From Aquificota bacterium (GTDB lineage: Bacteria > Aquificota > Aquificia > Aquificales > Hydrogenothermaceae), in NCBI GenBank assembly GCA_013153295.1, contig JAADEV010000088.1, positions 1 through 16,947 on the forward strand: a stretch of DNA of 16,947 nucleotides, read 5' to 3'. A model generated the notes under the pieces. That model searched no databases. It worked only from the letters and a program-made list of their open reading frames with translations, and was not told the origin of the DNA. Positions 1 through 8,746 of this stretch are shown here, one piece after another; position 1 is the first letter of the stretch, and every line of letters starts with the position of its first letter. Position numbers and translations under genes: made by a program.

Positions 1-35
1 TTAAGTAGCACCTTTTTAATATCCTCAAACAACAT
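1..35 (-). CDS. 5' end of an unidentified minus-strand gene (partial)
   Basis: Reading leftward, an ATG at 35-33 opens a frame with no stop up to the window edge, giving only 11 codons (MLFEDIKKVLL). A perfect GGAGG (41-45, minus strand) lies 5 nt before it, and a TATAAT box lies about 40 nt further upstream, so this is very likely a genuine gene start divergent from the ATP synthase operon. Eleven residues are too few to identify a family, so no function is proposed. Confidence 0.6.
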   Translation of the reverse strand, partial: MLFEDIKKVLL

Positions 36-75
36 CTATACCTCCAAATTTCAAGTTTACTTTATAAGATAAACA

Positions 76-81
76 ATTATA
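76..81 (-). promoter_or_regulatory. Candidate -10 box for the leftward partial gene
   Basis: The minus strand reads a perfect TATAAT at 81-76, placing a transcription start near position 69, about 35 nt before the ATG at 35. The nearest -35-like hexamer (TTGCTT, 101-96) is only 14 nt away, shorter than the usual 16-18, so only the -10 element is called. Confidence 0.35.
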
Positions 82-133
82 TCCTATTCTTTAATAAGCA
101 ACGCTTAAATTAGGAGTTTCATAGCCTACAGTT

Positions 134-163
134 TTGCCAAAAAAAATAATGTTATGATATGAT
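134..163 (+). promoter_or_regulatory. Candidate sigma70-type promoter of the ATP synthase operon
   Basis: TTGCCA (134-139, 5 of 6 to consensus) and TATGAT (158-163, 5 of 6) are separated by 18 nt. The predicted start near 170 leaves a leader of about 25 nt carrying the GGAGG that serves the ATG at 196. This fits only the internal ATG start, not a TTG at 172, which would leave almost no leader. The AT-rich context makes chance matches likely, hence moderate confidence. Confidence 0.45.
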
Positions 164-195
164 AATTAAGATTGAAATTATTCTGGAGGGAGCTG

Positions 196-639
196 ATGCC
201 AGAGGTTCACGTTATACCTGATATTACCCTGTTTGTCCAACTTATAATCTTCCTAATTTTTATGTTCATTATGAAAAAAGTTTACTTTGACCCATATCTA
301 CAAGCCTTTGATGAAAGGGAAAGGACTATAGAAAAACTCCTTGAAGAAGCCCAGAAAAACAAACAAGAAGCAGAAAAGATAATGGAAGAGGTTAACAAAA
401 TACTGGCAGAAACAAGGGAAAAATCAAAGGAAATAATAGAAGAACACCACAGGGAAACAGTAGAGATAGTTAACGGCATTCTGAAAAAAGCACAGGAAGA
501 AGCTGAAAAAGAGATAGAAGATGCTAAAAAAGAAGTGGCAATGACAGTTGAGATAGAGAAGAAAACAATGGACAAGATTATAGAAAAGATGGCAGAGGAA
601 ATCGTTAAAAAACTACTTCTCAAGGAGAAGGCGGCATGA
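196..639 (+). CDS. atpF': F-type ATP synthase subunit b' (peripheral stalk, first b gene)
   Basis: Membrane-anchored peripheral-stalk subunit that holds the F1 head stationary against rotor torque. The 147-residue product has a short N-terminus (MPEVHVIPDITLF), one hydrophobic segment at about residues 9-26, then a conserved-looking FDPYLQAFDERERTIEKLLEE stretch and a long charged Glu/Lys coiled coil to the end, the standard b-subunit layout. The frame can be extended upstream to a TTG at 172. I chose ATG 196 because GGAGG (185-189) sits 6 nt before it and because the extension adds charged residues ahead of the normal b' N-terminus. It overlaps the next b gene by 4 nt (ATGA). Two different b subunits in tandem are known in cyanobacteria, photosynthetic bacteria and Aquifex, where they form a heterodimeric stalk. 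Which of the two is called b or b' here is a convention. Confidence 0.93.
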   Translation: MPEVHVIPDITLFVQLIIFLIFMFIMKKVYFDPYLQAFDERERTIEKLLEEAQKNKQEAEKIMEEVNKILAETREKSKEIIEEHHRETVEIVNGILKKAQEEAEKEIEDAKKEVAMTVEIEKKTMDKIIEKMAEEIVKKLLLKEKAA

Positions 640-1163
640 AAAAGGTCTTACTGGCAACCTTATCTATAGTTTCCGTTTCCGTTGCCTCCGGTGGTGGAGA
701 GGGATTAATGGTTTGGAAGGTATTAAATACACTAATACTTGTAGGTTTACTTGCTTGGATTATTAAAAAGTGGGGAATACAGTTTTTTGAAAACAGAAGA
801 CAAGCTATAGCCTCAATGGTAGAAGAAGCCCAAAGAACAAACGAAGAAAGCCGTAAAGCACTGGAAGATGCCAAAGCGAAGCTGGAAGATGCAAAGATGA
901 AATTTACAGAAAGTCTAAAGATAGCAGAGGAAACAGCTAAAAAGGAAAGGGAAGCGGCTATAAAAGAAGCTAACGAAATGGCAGAAAGAATAAAAGAGCA
1001 GGCTAAAGAGGCTGTTTTAATAGAGATAAAGAAAGGTGAAAATGAGCTTAGGAAATACGCTGTTCAAAAAGCCATAGAAATTTCTGAAAAGATAGTTAAA
1101 GAAAAGATGAACCCAGAGCTGGAAAAAGAGATAATACTAAAAACCTTAAAAAGTATCTCTTAA
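636..1163 (+). CDS. atpF: F-type ATP synthase subunit b with a signal peptide-like N-terminus
   Basis: Second peripheral-stalk subunit, 175 residues. Its ATG overlaps the stop of the preceding b' gene (ATGA at 636-639), implying coupled translation. Unlike b', it begins with a classical leader pattern: MKK, a hydrophobic stretch (residues 4-17), a small-residue site (SVA at 15-17) and then a Gly/Ser stretch. Only after this comes the membrane anchor (about 26-43, ending IIKKWG), followed by FFENRRQAI and a long Glu/Lys/Ala coiled coil typical of b subunits. Because b subunits have a periplasmic N-terminus and a single transmembrane helix, a cleaved leader is topologically sensible. Cleavage itself is an inference. 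The C-terminal third should contact the delta subunit encoded next. Confidence 0.92.
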   Translation: MKKVLLATLSIVSVSVASGGGEGLMVWKVLNTLILVGLLAWIIKKWGIQFFENRRQAIASMVEEAQRTNEESRKALEDAKAKLEDAKMKFTESLKIAEETAKKEREAAIKEANEMAERIKEQAKEAVLIEIKKGENELRKYAVQKAIEISEKIVKEKMNPELEKEIILKTLKSIS

Positions 1164-1178
1164 AACTGGAGGTAAAAG

Positions 1179-1727
1179 GTGAAGGTAGATAAAAAAGTCC
1201 TAAAAAGGGTAGTAAAGGTTATACTCCACAAGATACCAAAGGAAGAGGCAAAGCTGATAAAAGTATCAGATGATTTAAGCCTTATACAGGAGTTATACAG
1301 AAAGGACAAAACATTTAGAAATATCATACTAAACCCCCGTTTATCCTTTGAAGAAAAGGCAAAGGTTATAAAAGCTATCGGAGAAAAAATACAGATAGAC
1401 CCTGTTGTTTTAGAAGCACTTTTATACATAGTAAAGATAAACAAAGGTAATATCCTTAAGGAAATCTCAAGGCAGTTTACATTTGAGGTTGAGAAATTCT
1501 TTGCCACTGTAAAAGGGGAAGTAATAACAGCCTTTACTGTAGATGAAGATATTATTAACCAGCTTAAAAAGGTTATAGAGGATAAGTTAGGTAAAAAGGT
1601 AGAGTTTGAAGCAAAACAAGACCCTGATATTATCGGCGGTATAGTAGTAAAAGCAGGTAGTTATGTTTTAGACGCCTCTGTAAAATCCTTCCTTAAAAAA
1701 TTACAACAACAACTTACATCTTATTAA
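1179..1727 (+). CDS. atpH: F-type ATP synthase subunit delta (OSCP family)
   Basis: Links the top of the F1 head to the peripheral stalk. The 182-residue length is normal for the family. The N-terminal part (to about 105) is helical, and the C-terminal end holds the family signature: DPDIIGGIVVKAGSYVLDAS at 148-167, then a final helix (VKSFLKKLQQQL). The start is GTG, with GGAGG at 1168-1172 placed 6 nt upstream. The gene follows the b stop by 15 nt and precedes atpA by 30 nt, as expected inside an ATP synthase operon. The N-terminus (MKVDKKVLKRVVKVILHKIP) is more basic than in many homologues but nothing essential looks lost. Confidence 0.93.
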   Translation: MKVDKKVLKRVVKVILHKIPKEEAKLIKVSDDLSLIQELYRKDKTFRNIILNPRLSFEEKAKVIKAIGEKIQIDPVVLEALLYIVKINKGNILKEISRQFTFEVEKFFATVKGEVITAFTVDEDIINQLKKVIEDKLGKKVEFEAKQDPDIIGGIVVKAGSYVLDASVKSFLKKLQQQLTSY

Positions 1728-1757
1728 AAGAAAATAAAGATATAAGGAGGTTTTTAG

Positions 1758-3272
1758 ATGTCTGTAATAAGAGCTGAAGAAGTAGCAGAAAGCCTAAAAA
1801 AACAGCTTGAAGAGTTTGAAGCAAAGGCAAACCTTGAGGAGGTAGGGACTGTCCTACAAGTTGGGGACGGTGTTGCAAGGGTTTTCGGACTGGAAAACGC
1901 AATGTATGGTGAGATGGTTGAGTTTGAAAACGGAACACTGGGAGTTGCCTTTAACCTTGAAGAGGACAATGTAGGTATCATCCTCCTTGGGGATGAAACT
2001 GGAATAGAAGAAGGAACTATAGTAAAGAGAACTGGAAAAATACTGGAAGTGCCAGTTGGAATGGGCTTAGTAGGAAGGGTAGTAGATGGAACAGGAAAAC
2101 CGATAGACGGAAAAGGACCAATAGAAGATATAGCCTACTACTCACCGGTTGAAAAGATTGCACCGGGGGTTGTAACAAGAAAATCTGTCCACGAGCCACT
2201 TCAAACAGGTATCAAAGCTATTGACGCAATGATACCTATCGGAAGGGGTCAAAGGGAGCTGATAATCGGTGATAGGGCTACAGGTAAAACAACAATTGCA
2301 ATAGATACAATACTAAACCAGAAAGGGGAAGATGTTTACTGTGTATATGTGGCAATAGGACAGAAAAGGGCGGTAGTTAGACAGATAGTTGAAACTCTAC
2401 AGAAACACGGAGCTATGGAATACACAACAGTTGTTGCCGCTACTGCGTCTGACCCTGCAACAATGCAGTATATCGCACCATTTGTAGGTTGCACAATAGC
2501 AGAATACTTTAGAGATAACGGAATGCACGCCCTTATTATATACGACGACCTAACAAAACACGCTTACGCTTACAGACAGCTATCCCTACTACTTAGAAGA
2601 CCACCGGGTAGGGAAGCGTATCCGGGAGATGTTTTCTACCTACACTCCAGACTACTTGAAAGGGCGGCTAAACTAAACGACGAGCTTGGGGCAGGTTCAC
2701 TGACAGCCCTACCAATTATTGAAACACAAGCCGGTGATGTTGCCGCATACATTCCAACTAACGTTATATCCATTACAGACGGTCAGATATTCCTTGAAAC
2801 AGACCTTTTCCACAAAGGTGTAAGACCTGCTATTAACGTTGGTCTTTCCGTATCAAGGGTTGGAGGAGCGGCACAGATTAAAGCAATGAAACAGGTAGCA
2901 GGAACACTTAGATTAGAGCTTGCCCAGTTCAGGGAGCTTGAGGCTTTCGTCCAGTTTGCATCTGAGCTTGATAAGGCAACACAGCAACAAATCGCAAGGG
3001 GACAAAGGTTAGTAGAGCTACTAAAACAACCTCCAAACAAACCAATACCAGTAGAAAAGCAGGTGGCTATCATATACGCAGGAACAAAAGGATACTTAGA
3101 TGATGTTCCTGTAGAGGCTATCCAGAAGTTTGAACAGGAGTTTTACACATTCCTTGACACAGAAAAGCCTGAAGTCCTTGAGCTAATAAGAATGGAGAAA
3201 AAACTTACAGATGAGATAGAAGCTAAACTGAAAGAGGCTATAGAAGAGTTTAAAAAGAAAGTAGCCTTTTAG
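1758..3272 (+). CDS. atpA: F-type ATP synthase subunit alpha
   Basis: Non-catalytic nucleotide-binding subunit of the F1 hexamer. Full length at 504 residues with the three expected parts: N-terminal beta-barrel (about 25-95), nucleotide-binding domain with Walker A GDRATGKT (171-178) and Walker B-type LIIYDDL (259-265), and a helical C-terminal domain. The [13 protein letters not shown] stretch (361-373) carries the conserved arginine (R367) that reaches into the neighbouring beta catalytic site. The ATG has a consensus AAGGAGG (1744-1750) 7 nt before it, one of the strongest ribosome-binding sites in the operon, in keeping with a subunit needed in three copies. No missing motifs were seen. 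Confidence 0.98.
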   Translation: MSVIRAEEVAESLKKQLEEFEAKANLEEVGTVLQVGDGVARVFGLENAMYGEMVEFENGTLGVAFNLEEDNVGIILLGDETGIEEGTIVKRTGKILEVPVGMGLVGRVVDGTGKPIDGKGPIEDIAYYSPVEKIAPGVVTRKSVHEPLQTGIKAIDAMIPIGRGQRELIIGDRATGKTTIAIDTILNQKGEDVYCVYVAIGQKRAVVRQIVETLQKHGAMEYTTVVAATASDPATMQYIAPFVGCTIAEYFRDNGMHALIIYDDLTKHAYAYRQLSLLLRRPPGREAYPGDVFYLHSRLLERAAKLNDELGAGSLTALPIIETQAGDVAAYIPTNVISITDGQIFLETDLFHKGVRPAINVGLSVSRVGGAAQIKAMKQVAGTLRLELAQFRELEAFVQFASELDKATQQQIARGQRLVELLKQPPNKPIPVEKQVAIIYAGTKGYLDDVPVEAIQKFEQEFYTFLDTEKPEVLELIRMEKKLTDEIEAKLKEAIEEFKKKVAF

Positions 3273-3286
3273 AGAGGTAGAGGATA

Positions 3287-4165
3287 ATGGCAAAACTCTC
3301 ACCAAGGGATATTAAAAGAAAGATACAGGGTATTAAAAACACCCAGCGTATAACAAAGGCTATGAAGGCGGTTTCCGCCGCCAAACTTAACAAAGCAAGG
3401 GCTATGCTAAACGCCACCCGCCCCTATTCAGAAAGGCTTTACGACCTGATAAACGACCTTGCAATGTTTGTAGACAGGGATATACACCCACTACTAAAAG
3501 TTAGAGATGAAAAAAGAATAGATTATGTTGTTATAACAGCTGACAGGGGGCTGGCAGGGGCGTTTAACTCCTATGTTATAAAAAGAACCCTTGCAGATGT
3601 CCAAAAGTTCCAAGAAGAGGGTAAGGAAGTAAACCTTATCCTTATAGGGAGAAAGGCTGTCCAGTTCTTTAAAAACAAAGGCTTTAATATAGCCCAAGAG
3701 TATGAAGATGTTTACAGGGACAACCTAAACCTAACCTTTACATCAAAGGTAGGTGGAATACTTGCAGAAAGGTATGAAAACGAAAAGATAGACGCCATCT
3801 ACCTAATAAACAACGAGCTACTAACAACAGCCACATACGAAACCAAGGTAAGAAAACTGTTTCCTATAGAACCTGAGCTAAAAATAGAAAAGCTGTCAGA
3901 GTTATCAAGATACAACATTGAACCTTCTGCGGAAGATGTATTAGAAGAGCTGTTAAGAAGGTATATAAACTTCCAGCTTTACAGGGCATTGGTAGAATCT
4001 TCCACAGCAGAACACGCCGCCAGAATGATAGCTATGGACAATGCCACAAGGAACGCAGGGGAAGCCATTAAAAAATGGACTATCATATTCAACAAAGCAA
4101 GGCAGGAAGCTATTACAACTGAGCTTATTGATATTATTAACGCTTCCAATGCTATTAGTAAATAA
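3287..4165 (+). CDS. atpG: F-type ATP synthase subunit gamma (central rotor shaft)
   Basis: Forms the rotating coiled-coil shaft inside the alpha3beta3 head. The 292-residue product has both diagnostic ends: an N-terminal helix with KRKIQGIKNTQRITKAMKAV (10-29) followed by SAAKL, and a C-terminal helix with ARMIAMDNATRNAGEAIKKW and ending in ITTELIDIINASNAI. The central Rossmann-like part includes VVITADRGLAGAFN. It lies 14 nt after atpA and 25 nt before atpD. The ribosome-binding region (GAGGTAGAGGATA before the ATG) is purine-rich. Length and ends are normal, and I see no redox-regulatory cysteine insertion like that of chloroplast gamma. Confidence 0.97.
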   Translation: MAKLSPRDIKRKIQGIKNTQRITKAMKAVSAAKLNKARAMLNATRPYSERLYDLINDLAMFVDRDIHPLLKVRDEKRIDYVVITADRGLAGAFNSYVIKRTLADVQKFQEEGKEVNLILIGRKAVQFFKNKGFNIAQEYEDVYRDNLNLTFTSKVGGILAERYENEKIDAIYLINNELLTTATYETKVRKLFPIEPELKIEKLSELSRYNIEPSAEDVLEELLRRYINFQLYRALVESSTAEHAARMIAMDNATRNAGEAIKKWTIIFNKARQEAITTELIDIINASNAISK

Positions 4166-4187
4166 AAGTAAAGACAGGAGGATATAA

Positions 4188-5624
<1,437 letters not shown>

Positions 5625-5649
5625 ACAGTTAGCTTGCAGAAAATCTATC

Positions 5650-5686
5650 AAGCCCTGCCTATCTCAGGTGGGGCTTTTTTATTTTT
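5650..5686 (+). terminator. Intrinsic terminator of the ATP synthase operon
   Basis: AAGCCCTGCC (5650-5659) pairs with GGTGGGGCTT (5667-5676) around a 7-nt loop, giving a 10-bp stem with two G-U wobbles. It is followed by a T-rich tract (TTTTTT A TTTTT, ending 5686). It lies 25 nt after the atpD stop and in front of the yajC -10 box, so it separates the two transcription units. Confidence 0.9.
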
Positions 5687-5695
5687 AGTTCAAAG

Positions 5696-5701
5696 TATAA
5701 T
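5696..5701 (+). promoter_or_regulatory. Candidate -10 box for yajC
   Basis: A perfect TATAAT lies 29 nt before the yajC ATG and immediately after the ATP synthase terminator. The position where a -35 should be (about 5673-5678) overlaps the terminator's right arm and T tract and does not match consensus, so only the -10 is supported. Confidence 0.4.
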
Positions 5702-5730
5702 ATTTATCAAAACTTTTAGGAGGAGATTGT

Positions 5731-6036
5731 ATGCAACAAGGTGGCGACCCTATGGGAAGTATTGTAGGTGCTGTTTTATGGATGGTTATACTTATAGCCA
5801 TCTTTTACTTTTTACTTTACAGACCTCAGCAACAGCAGAGGAAGAAACATCAGGAGTTTTTAAACTCCCTTAAGAAAGGGGACAAGGTTATAACCTCCGG
5901 TGGGATTATCGGGGAGATAAAGTCTATAGAGGATAATATCGTTTTCCTTAAAGTGGCAGAGGGAACTATTATTAAGGTTCTAAAAACAGCTATCTCTGCT
6001 CCTTTTGAAGAGAAGAAGGAGGAGAAAAAGGACTAA
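5731..6036 (+). CDS. yajC: YajC-family Sec translocase accessory subunit
   Basis: Small inner-membrane protein that associates with SecDF-SecYEG during protein export. The 101-residue product shows the family plan: short N-terminus, one transmembrane helix (about 11-29), the hallmark RPQQQQRKKHQEF (31-43) just inside the membrane, then a small soluble domain with LKKGDKVITSGGIIGEI (47-63) and a Lys/Glu-rich tail. AGGAGGAG (5718-5725) lies 5 nt before the chosen ATG. A second in-frame ATG at codon 8 has no comparable site. The usual secD-secF partners do not follow. Instead the next gene is convergent and its stop codon overlaps this one. Confidence 0.93.
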   Translation: MQQGGDPMGSIVGAVLWMVILIAIFYFLLYRPQQQQRKKHQEFLNSLKKGDKVITSGGIIGEIKSIEDNIVFLKVAEGTIIKVLKTAISAPFEEKKEEKKD

Positions 6037-6764
6037 TCCCTTTTCATTTTTAGGATATTTGCGAAAACCTCAGGTATGCCGGCAGATAGGATTGATTTAA
6101 CAGCTTTGTCCACATCGTAAGGTATTCTACGGAAGGTTATTTTTCCTGCTTCTGTATCAACTATTAGATATCCAGCCCTTGGGTCTTTATCCCGGGGCTG
6201 TCCCACACTTCCAACTGAGATAAGATACTGCTCCCCATCTTCCATACTATACTCTCCACCTGATTGGTAGATAACTTTGCCGTCAGGTTTTTTTACAAAA
6301 AGTATCTGTAAATGTGTATGTCCGTAAAAGCAAAACCTGTTATCAAAACAGGTAAATGTTTCCTTTGCGTCCCTTTCCGATGTTAAAAAGTGGTATGTGC
6401 CGGGTATTGTAGGCTCGTCGTGGGTAAGGATAAACTCCTTTTCTTCATAAAAGTTTTCAAGGCTGTTTATATAGTCAAAATCCTTTTGGGACAGTTGGTC
6501 GTAAGTCCAGTCTGCAGACTGTATAGCGTAAGGGTTGGGTAGTATTAGCTGTTCCGGGTCTGCTACAAATATATCATTTTCCCCTTTAAGTGTAATATCA
6601 CAGTTTTCTTTAACCCAGTCTAAACATTCTTTAGGATACGCCCCAAAGTTTACTATATCCCCTAAACAGAATATTTTATCTACAGATTGGTTTTTTATAT
6701 CCTTTGCTACCTCCTCAAGGGCGTGGATATTACCGTGTATATCAGACAGAACTGCTATTCTCAT
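6033..6764 (-). CDS. Calcineurin-like metallophosphoesterase, YfcE/MJ0936-like, with altered motif III
   Basis: Predicted 243-residue cytosolic phosphodiesterase of the two-metal superfamily; the substrate cannot be told. Visible motifs are D8-I-H10 (SDIHGN), GDIV (D36), THDEP (H115), GHTH (148-151) and the C-terminal SVGSVGQPRDKDPRAGY (184-200) that marks this subfamily. The third motif, normally GNHD or GNCD, reads GEND (61-64), replacing the metal-ligand Asn with Glu and the following His with Asn if aligned without gaps. I chose ATG 6764 rather than an ATG 33 nt upstream because the domain begins at MRIAVLSDIHGN and TGGAG (6771-6775) lies 6 nt before it. The start overlaps the end of nusB by 23 nt, and the stop overlaps the yajC stop on the other strand (shared CTAA, 6033-6036). 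Confidence 0.85.
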   Translation of the reverse strand: MRIAVLSDIHGNIHALEEVAKDIKNQSVDKIFCLGDIVNFGAYPKECLDWVKENCDITLKGENDIFVADPEQLILPNPYAIQSADWTYDQLSQKDFDYINSLENFYEEKEFILTHDEPTIPGTYHFLTSERDAKETFTCFDNRFCFYGHTHLQILFVKKPDGKVIYQSGGEYSMEDGEQYLISVGSVGQPRDKDPRAGYLIVDTEAGKITFRRIPYDVDKAVKSILSAGIPEVFANILKMKRD

Positions 6765-7206
6765 CTTTTTCTCCAGTATACTTTCTGTAAATGGCACTGA
6801 GGATACCGTTTATAAACTTTATACTGTCCTCATTATCAAGGTAGCATTTTGCTAAATCTAATATATCCATAAATACCCTACCTTTATCTGGCACTTCTGA
6901 AAAAACAAGCTCGTAAGTTCCAAGTCTAAGTAAAGCCCTTTCAGGGTAGCCAAGTCTCTCCAACCGCCAATCTTTAAGGTGTTCTTTGATTATTTCATCT
7001 ATTTCGTCAAGGGTATCATCAAGTCCCTTTGCTATGGAGTAAACATACTCAAGTGTTTCTGGGGAGAGTTTGTCCTTTATATCCTGTATATGTTCATTTA
7101 CTATCTCAAATAGGTCGCCACCTTTAATATCATAGGTATACAAAGCCCTAAAAAGGATTTCCCTTGCCTTTTTTCTGTATCTACCTGATTTTTCCTGCTT
7201 GTCCAT
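6742..7206 (-). CDS. nusB: Transcription antitermination factor NusB
   Basis: All-helical RNA-binding protein that, with NusE (S10), binds boxA in ribosomal RNA transcripts to promote antitermination. The 154-residue product has the family landmarks: a basic N-terminus (SGRYRKKAREILFRALY, with the arginine-rich patch that contacts boxA), WRLERLGYPERALLRLGTYEL in the middle, and SIKFINGILSAIYRK near the end. It begins 3 nt after ribH stops, with no good Shine-Dalgarno site, so translation probably depends on ribosomes finishing ribH. The ribH-nusB order is common in bacteria. Its 3' end overlaps the phosphoesterase gene. Confidence 0.95.
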   Translation of the reverse strand: MDKQEKSGRYRKKAREILFRALYTYDIKGGDLFEIVNEHIQDIKDKLSPETLEYVYSIAKGLDDTLDEIDEIIKEHLKDWRLERLGYPERALLRLGTYELVFSEVPDKGRVFMDILDLAKCYLDNEDSIKFINGILSAIYRKYTGEKDENSSSV

Positions 7207-7209
7207 CTT

Positions 7210-7674
7210 TTAGACTATACCCTTTAGGACATTTGCCATTTCTATTGCAGACAGGGCGGCATCAAAACCTTTGTTCCCCATCTTTGTTCCAGCCCTTTCT
7301 ACAGCCTGCTCAAGTGTATCTGTGGTAAGGATACCGTAGGCGATGGGGATTTCTGTTTCTAAGCTGACTTGGGCAATCCCTTTACTTACCTCTGCGGCGA
7401 CATAATCAAAGTGTGGGGTTGCACCCCTTATAACAGCACCAAGGCAGATTACAGCATCATACTTTCCTGTTTTTGCCAGCTTTTTTGCTGTAAGTGGTAT
7501 CTCAAATGAACCGGGGACTTTGACGATGGTAATGTTATTTTCCTCTCCACCGTGTCTAAGTATACAGTCTAAAGCCCCTTCCAGCATCTTTTCTGTTATA
7601 AGACTGTTAAACCTGCCGACTACTATGGCAAACTTTAACCCTTCTGCGTTAAGCTGTCCTTCTAATATCTTCAT
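7210..7674 (-). CDS. ribH: 6,7-dimethyl-8-ribityllumazine synthase
   Basis: Condenses 5-amino-6-ribitylamino-uracil with 3,4-dihydroxy-2-butanone 4-phosphate, the penultimate step of riboflavin synthesis. It is normally a 60-subunit shell or a pentamer in the cytosol. At 154 residues it matches what I recall of the Aquifex aeolicus enzyme in length and motif positions: GRFNSLIT with F22, VPGSFEIP (53-60), [13 protein letters not shown] with catalytic H88, and [11 protein letters not shown] with R127. Aquifex, as I recall it, has PGSWEIP where this protein has PGSFEIP, which places a Phe for Trp beside the ribityl site, a conservative change. A weak AGGAAGG precedes the ATG. The aminotransferase gene ends 12 nt upstream. 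No FMN riboswitch is visible ahead of this operon. Confidence 0.97.
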   Translation of the reverse strand: MKILEGQLNAEGLKFAIVVGRFNSLITEKMLEGALDCILRHGGEENNITIVKVPGSFEIPLTAKKLAKTGKYDAVICLGAVIRGATPHFDYVAAEVSKGIAQVSLETEIPIAYGILTTDTLEQAVERAGTKMGNKGFDAALSAIEMANVLKGIV

Positions 7675-7686
7675 TGTTAGCCCTTC

Positions 7687-8742
7687 CTACAGGTTGTTAA
7701 CTACTTTTTTAACTGTTTCTATAATATACGACACTTCGTCATCTTTCAAAGCTGGGTGGACTGGAATTGCAAATATCTCTTTGGACACCTGTTCCCCAAA
7801 TGAACAGTCTAAATGCTCAGCTCCCCTTAGCTGGTGTAATGTATATTCGTAGTATATCCTTGCACCTATGCCGTTTTCTATCAGTTTTTCTACTATCTGG
7901 TCTCTCTGTGGGTGTCTCAGGGCGTATATATGGTAGACGTGTTTTCTACCTTCAAACTCTTTAGGTAGAACCAGACCGGGTAGGTCTTTAAACTCCTCAT
8001 TGTAAAGTTGGGCTATCTTTCTTCTTTTTTCGTTGTTGTCATCAAGTTTCTGCAGTTGCCAGTATCCTATACCTGCTTGAAACTCTGTTATCCGTAAGTT
8101 TAACGCCGGGTGGTTTCCAAACTCTATCCAGTTTGATATTTTTTCATCAAGGGATACCCTGTTGGTTAAGATTGCTCCACCTTCTCCCATTGCCACATTT
8201 TTTGATGCATAGAAACTAAAGGCTGACATATCACCAAGGTTTCCGGTTTTTTTCCCTTGATATTCTGCACCGTGGGATTGGGCGGCGTCCTCAAGGACAA
8301 GTATATTCTTCTCTTCACAAATCTTGTTTATTTTTTCCATATCTGCAGGTTGTCCAAATAGGTGAACCGGTATTACCACCTTTGGGTTGTATTTTTCTAC
8401 TGCCTTTTCCAGTTGGAATGGGTCTAAACAGTAATCCTCTCCTATATCCACAACTACAGGCTTTCCACCTGCTAATATAACAGCGTCTATTGTTGCCATA
8501 AAGCTCATTGATGGGACTATTACCACATCTTCCTGTGAGTTTATTCCAAGGGATTTTAGGGCTATGTATAAAGCCGCTGTTCCGCTACATACCGGGTGGC
8601 AGAATGTTGCCCCTATGTAATTACTGAAACTTTCTTTAAATTTGATTGTCCATTTTCCACGGGTTATCTGCCCGCTTCTGATTATCTGTAAAACAACCTG
8701 TTCCTCTTCTGCTCCAAATACAGGTTTTATAATTGGTATCAT
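7687..8742 (-). CDS. DegT/DnrJ/EryC1/StrS-family PLP aminotransferase
   Basis: A 351-residue PLP enzyme of the family that aminates keto-sugar nucleotides in surface polysaccharide or antibiotic sugar pathways. The start IPIIKPVFGAEE with SGQITRGKW, the CSGTAALYIAL segment (52-62), the PLP-ring Asp in LEDAAQSHGA (D152) and the Schiff-base lysine in SFYASKNVAMGEGG (K181) are all present. A purine-rich AAGGGGTAGG lies just before the ATG. The upstream oxidoreductase gene stops 4 nt before this start, so the two are almost certainly co-translated, and together they resemble the oxidoreductase/aminotransferase pairs that make amino sugars (compare WbpB/WbpE or WlbA/WlbE). The specific sugar is not deducible, and no glycosyltransferase or acetyltransferase is beside it. 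Confidence 0.88.
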   Translation of the reverse strand: MIPIIKPVFGAEEEQVVLQIIRSGQITRGKWTIKFKESFSNYIGATFCHPVCSGTAALYIALKSLGINSQEDVVIVPSMSFMATIDAVILAGGKPVVVDIGEDYCLDPFQLEKAVEKYNPKVVIPVHLFGQPADMEKINKICEEKNILVLEDAAQSHGAEYQGKKTGNLGDMSAFSFYASKNVAMGEGGAILTNRVSLDEKISNWIEFGNHPALNLRITEFQAGIGYWQLQKLDDNNEKRRKIAQLYNEEFKDLPGLVLPKEFEGRKHVYHIYALRHPQRDQIVEKLIENGIGARIYYEYTLHQLRGAEHLDCSFGEQVSKEIFAIPVHPALKDDEVSYIIETVKKVVNNL

Positions 8743-8746
8743 TTAC

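Noticed and set aside
172..195. Longer b' subunit starting at TTG 172
   Set aside because: No Shine-Dalgarno site precedes it and it would start almost at the predicted transcription start; GGAGG sits correctly for ATG 196.
5634..5873. Open frame of 79 codons starting at TTG after atpD
   Set aside because: It runs through the ATP synthase terminator hairpin and overlaps the yajC start in another frame, has no ribosome-binding site and no recognisable domain.
6765..6797. Longer phosphoesterase starting at ATG 6797
   Set aside because: The extension precedes the invariant MRIAVLSDIHGN start, lies inside nusB, and the internal ATG has its own GGAG site.
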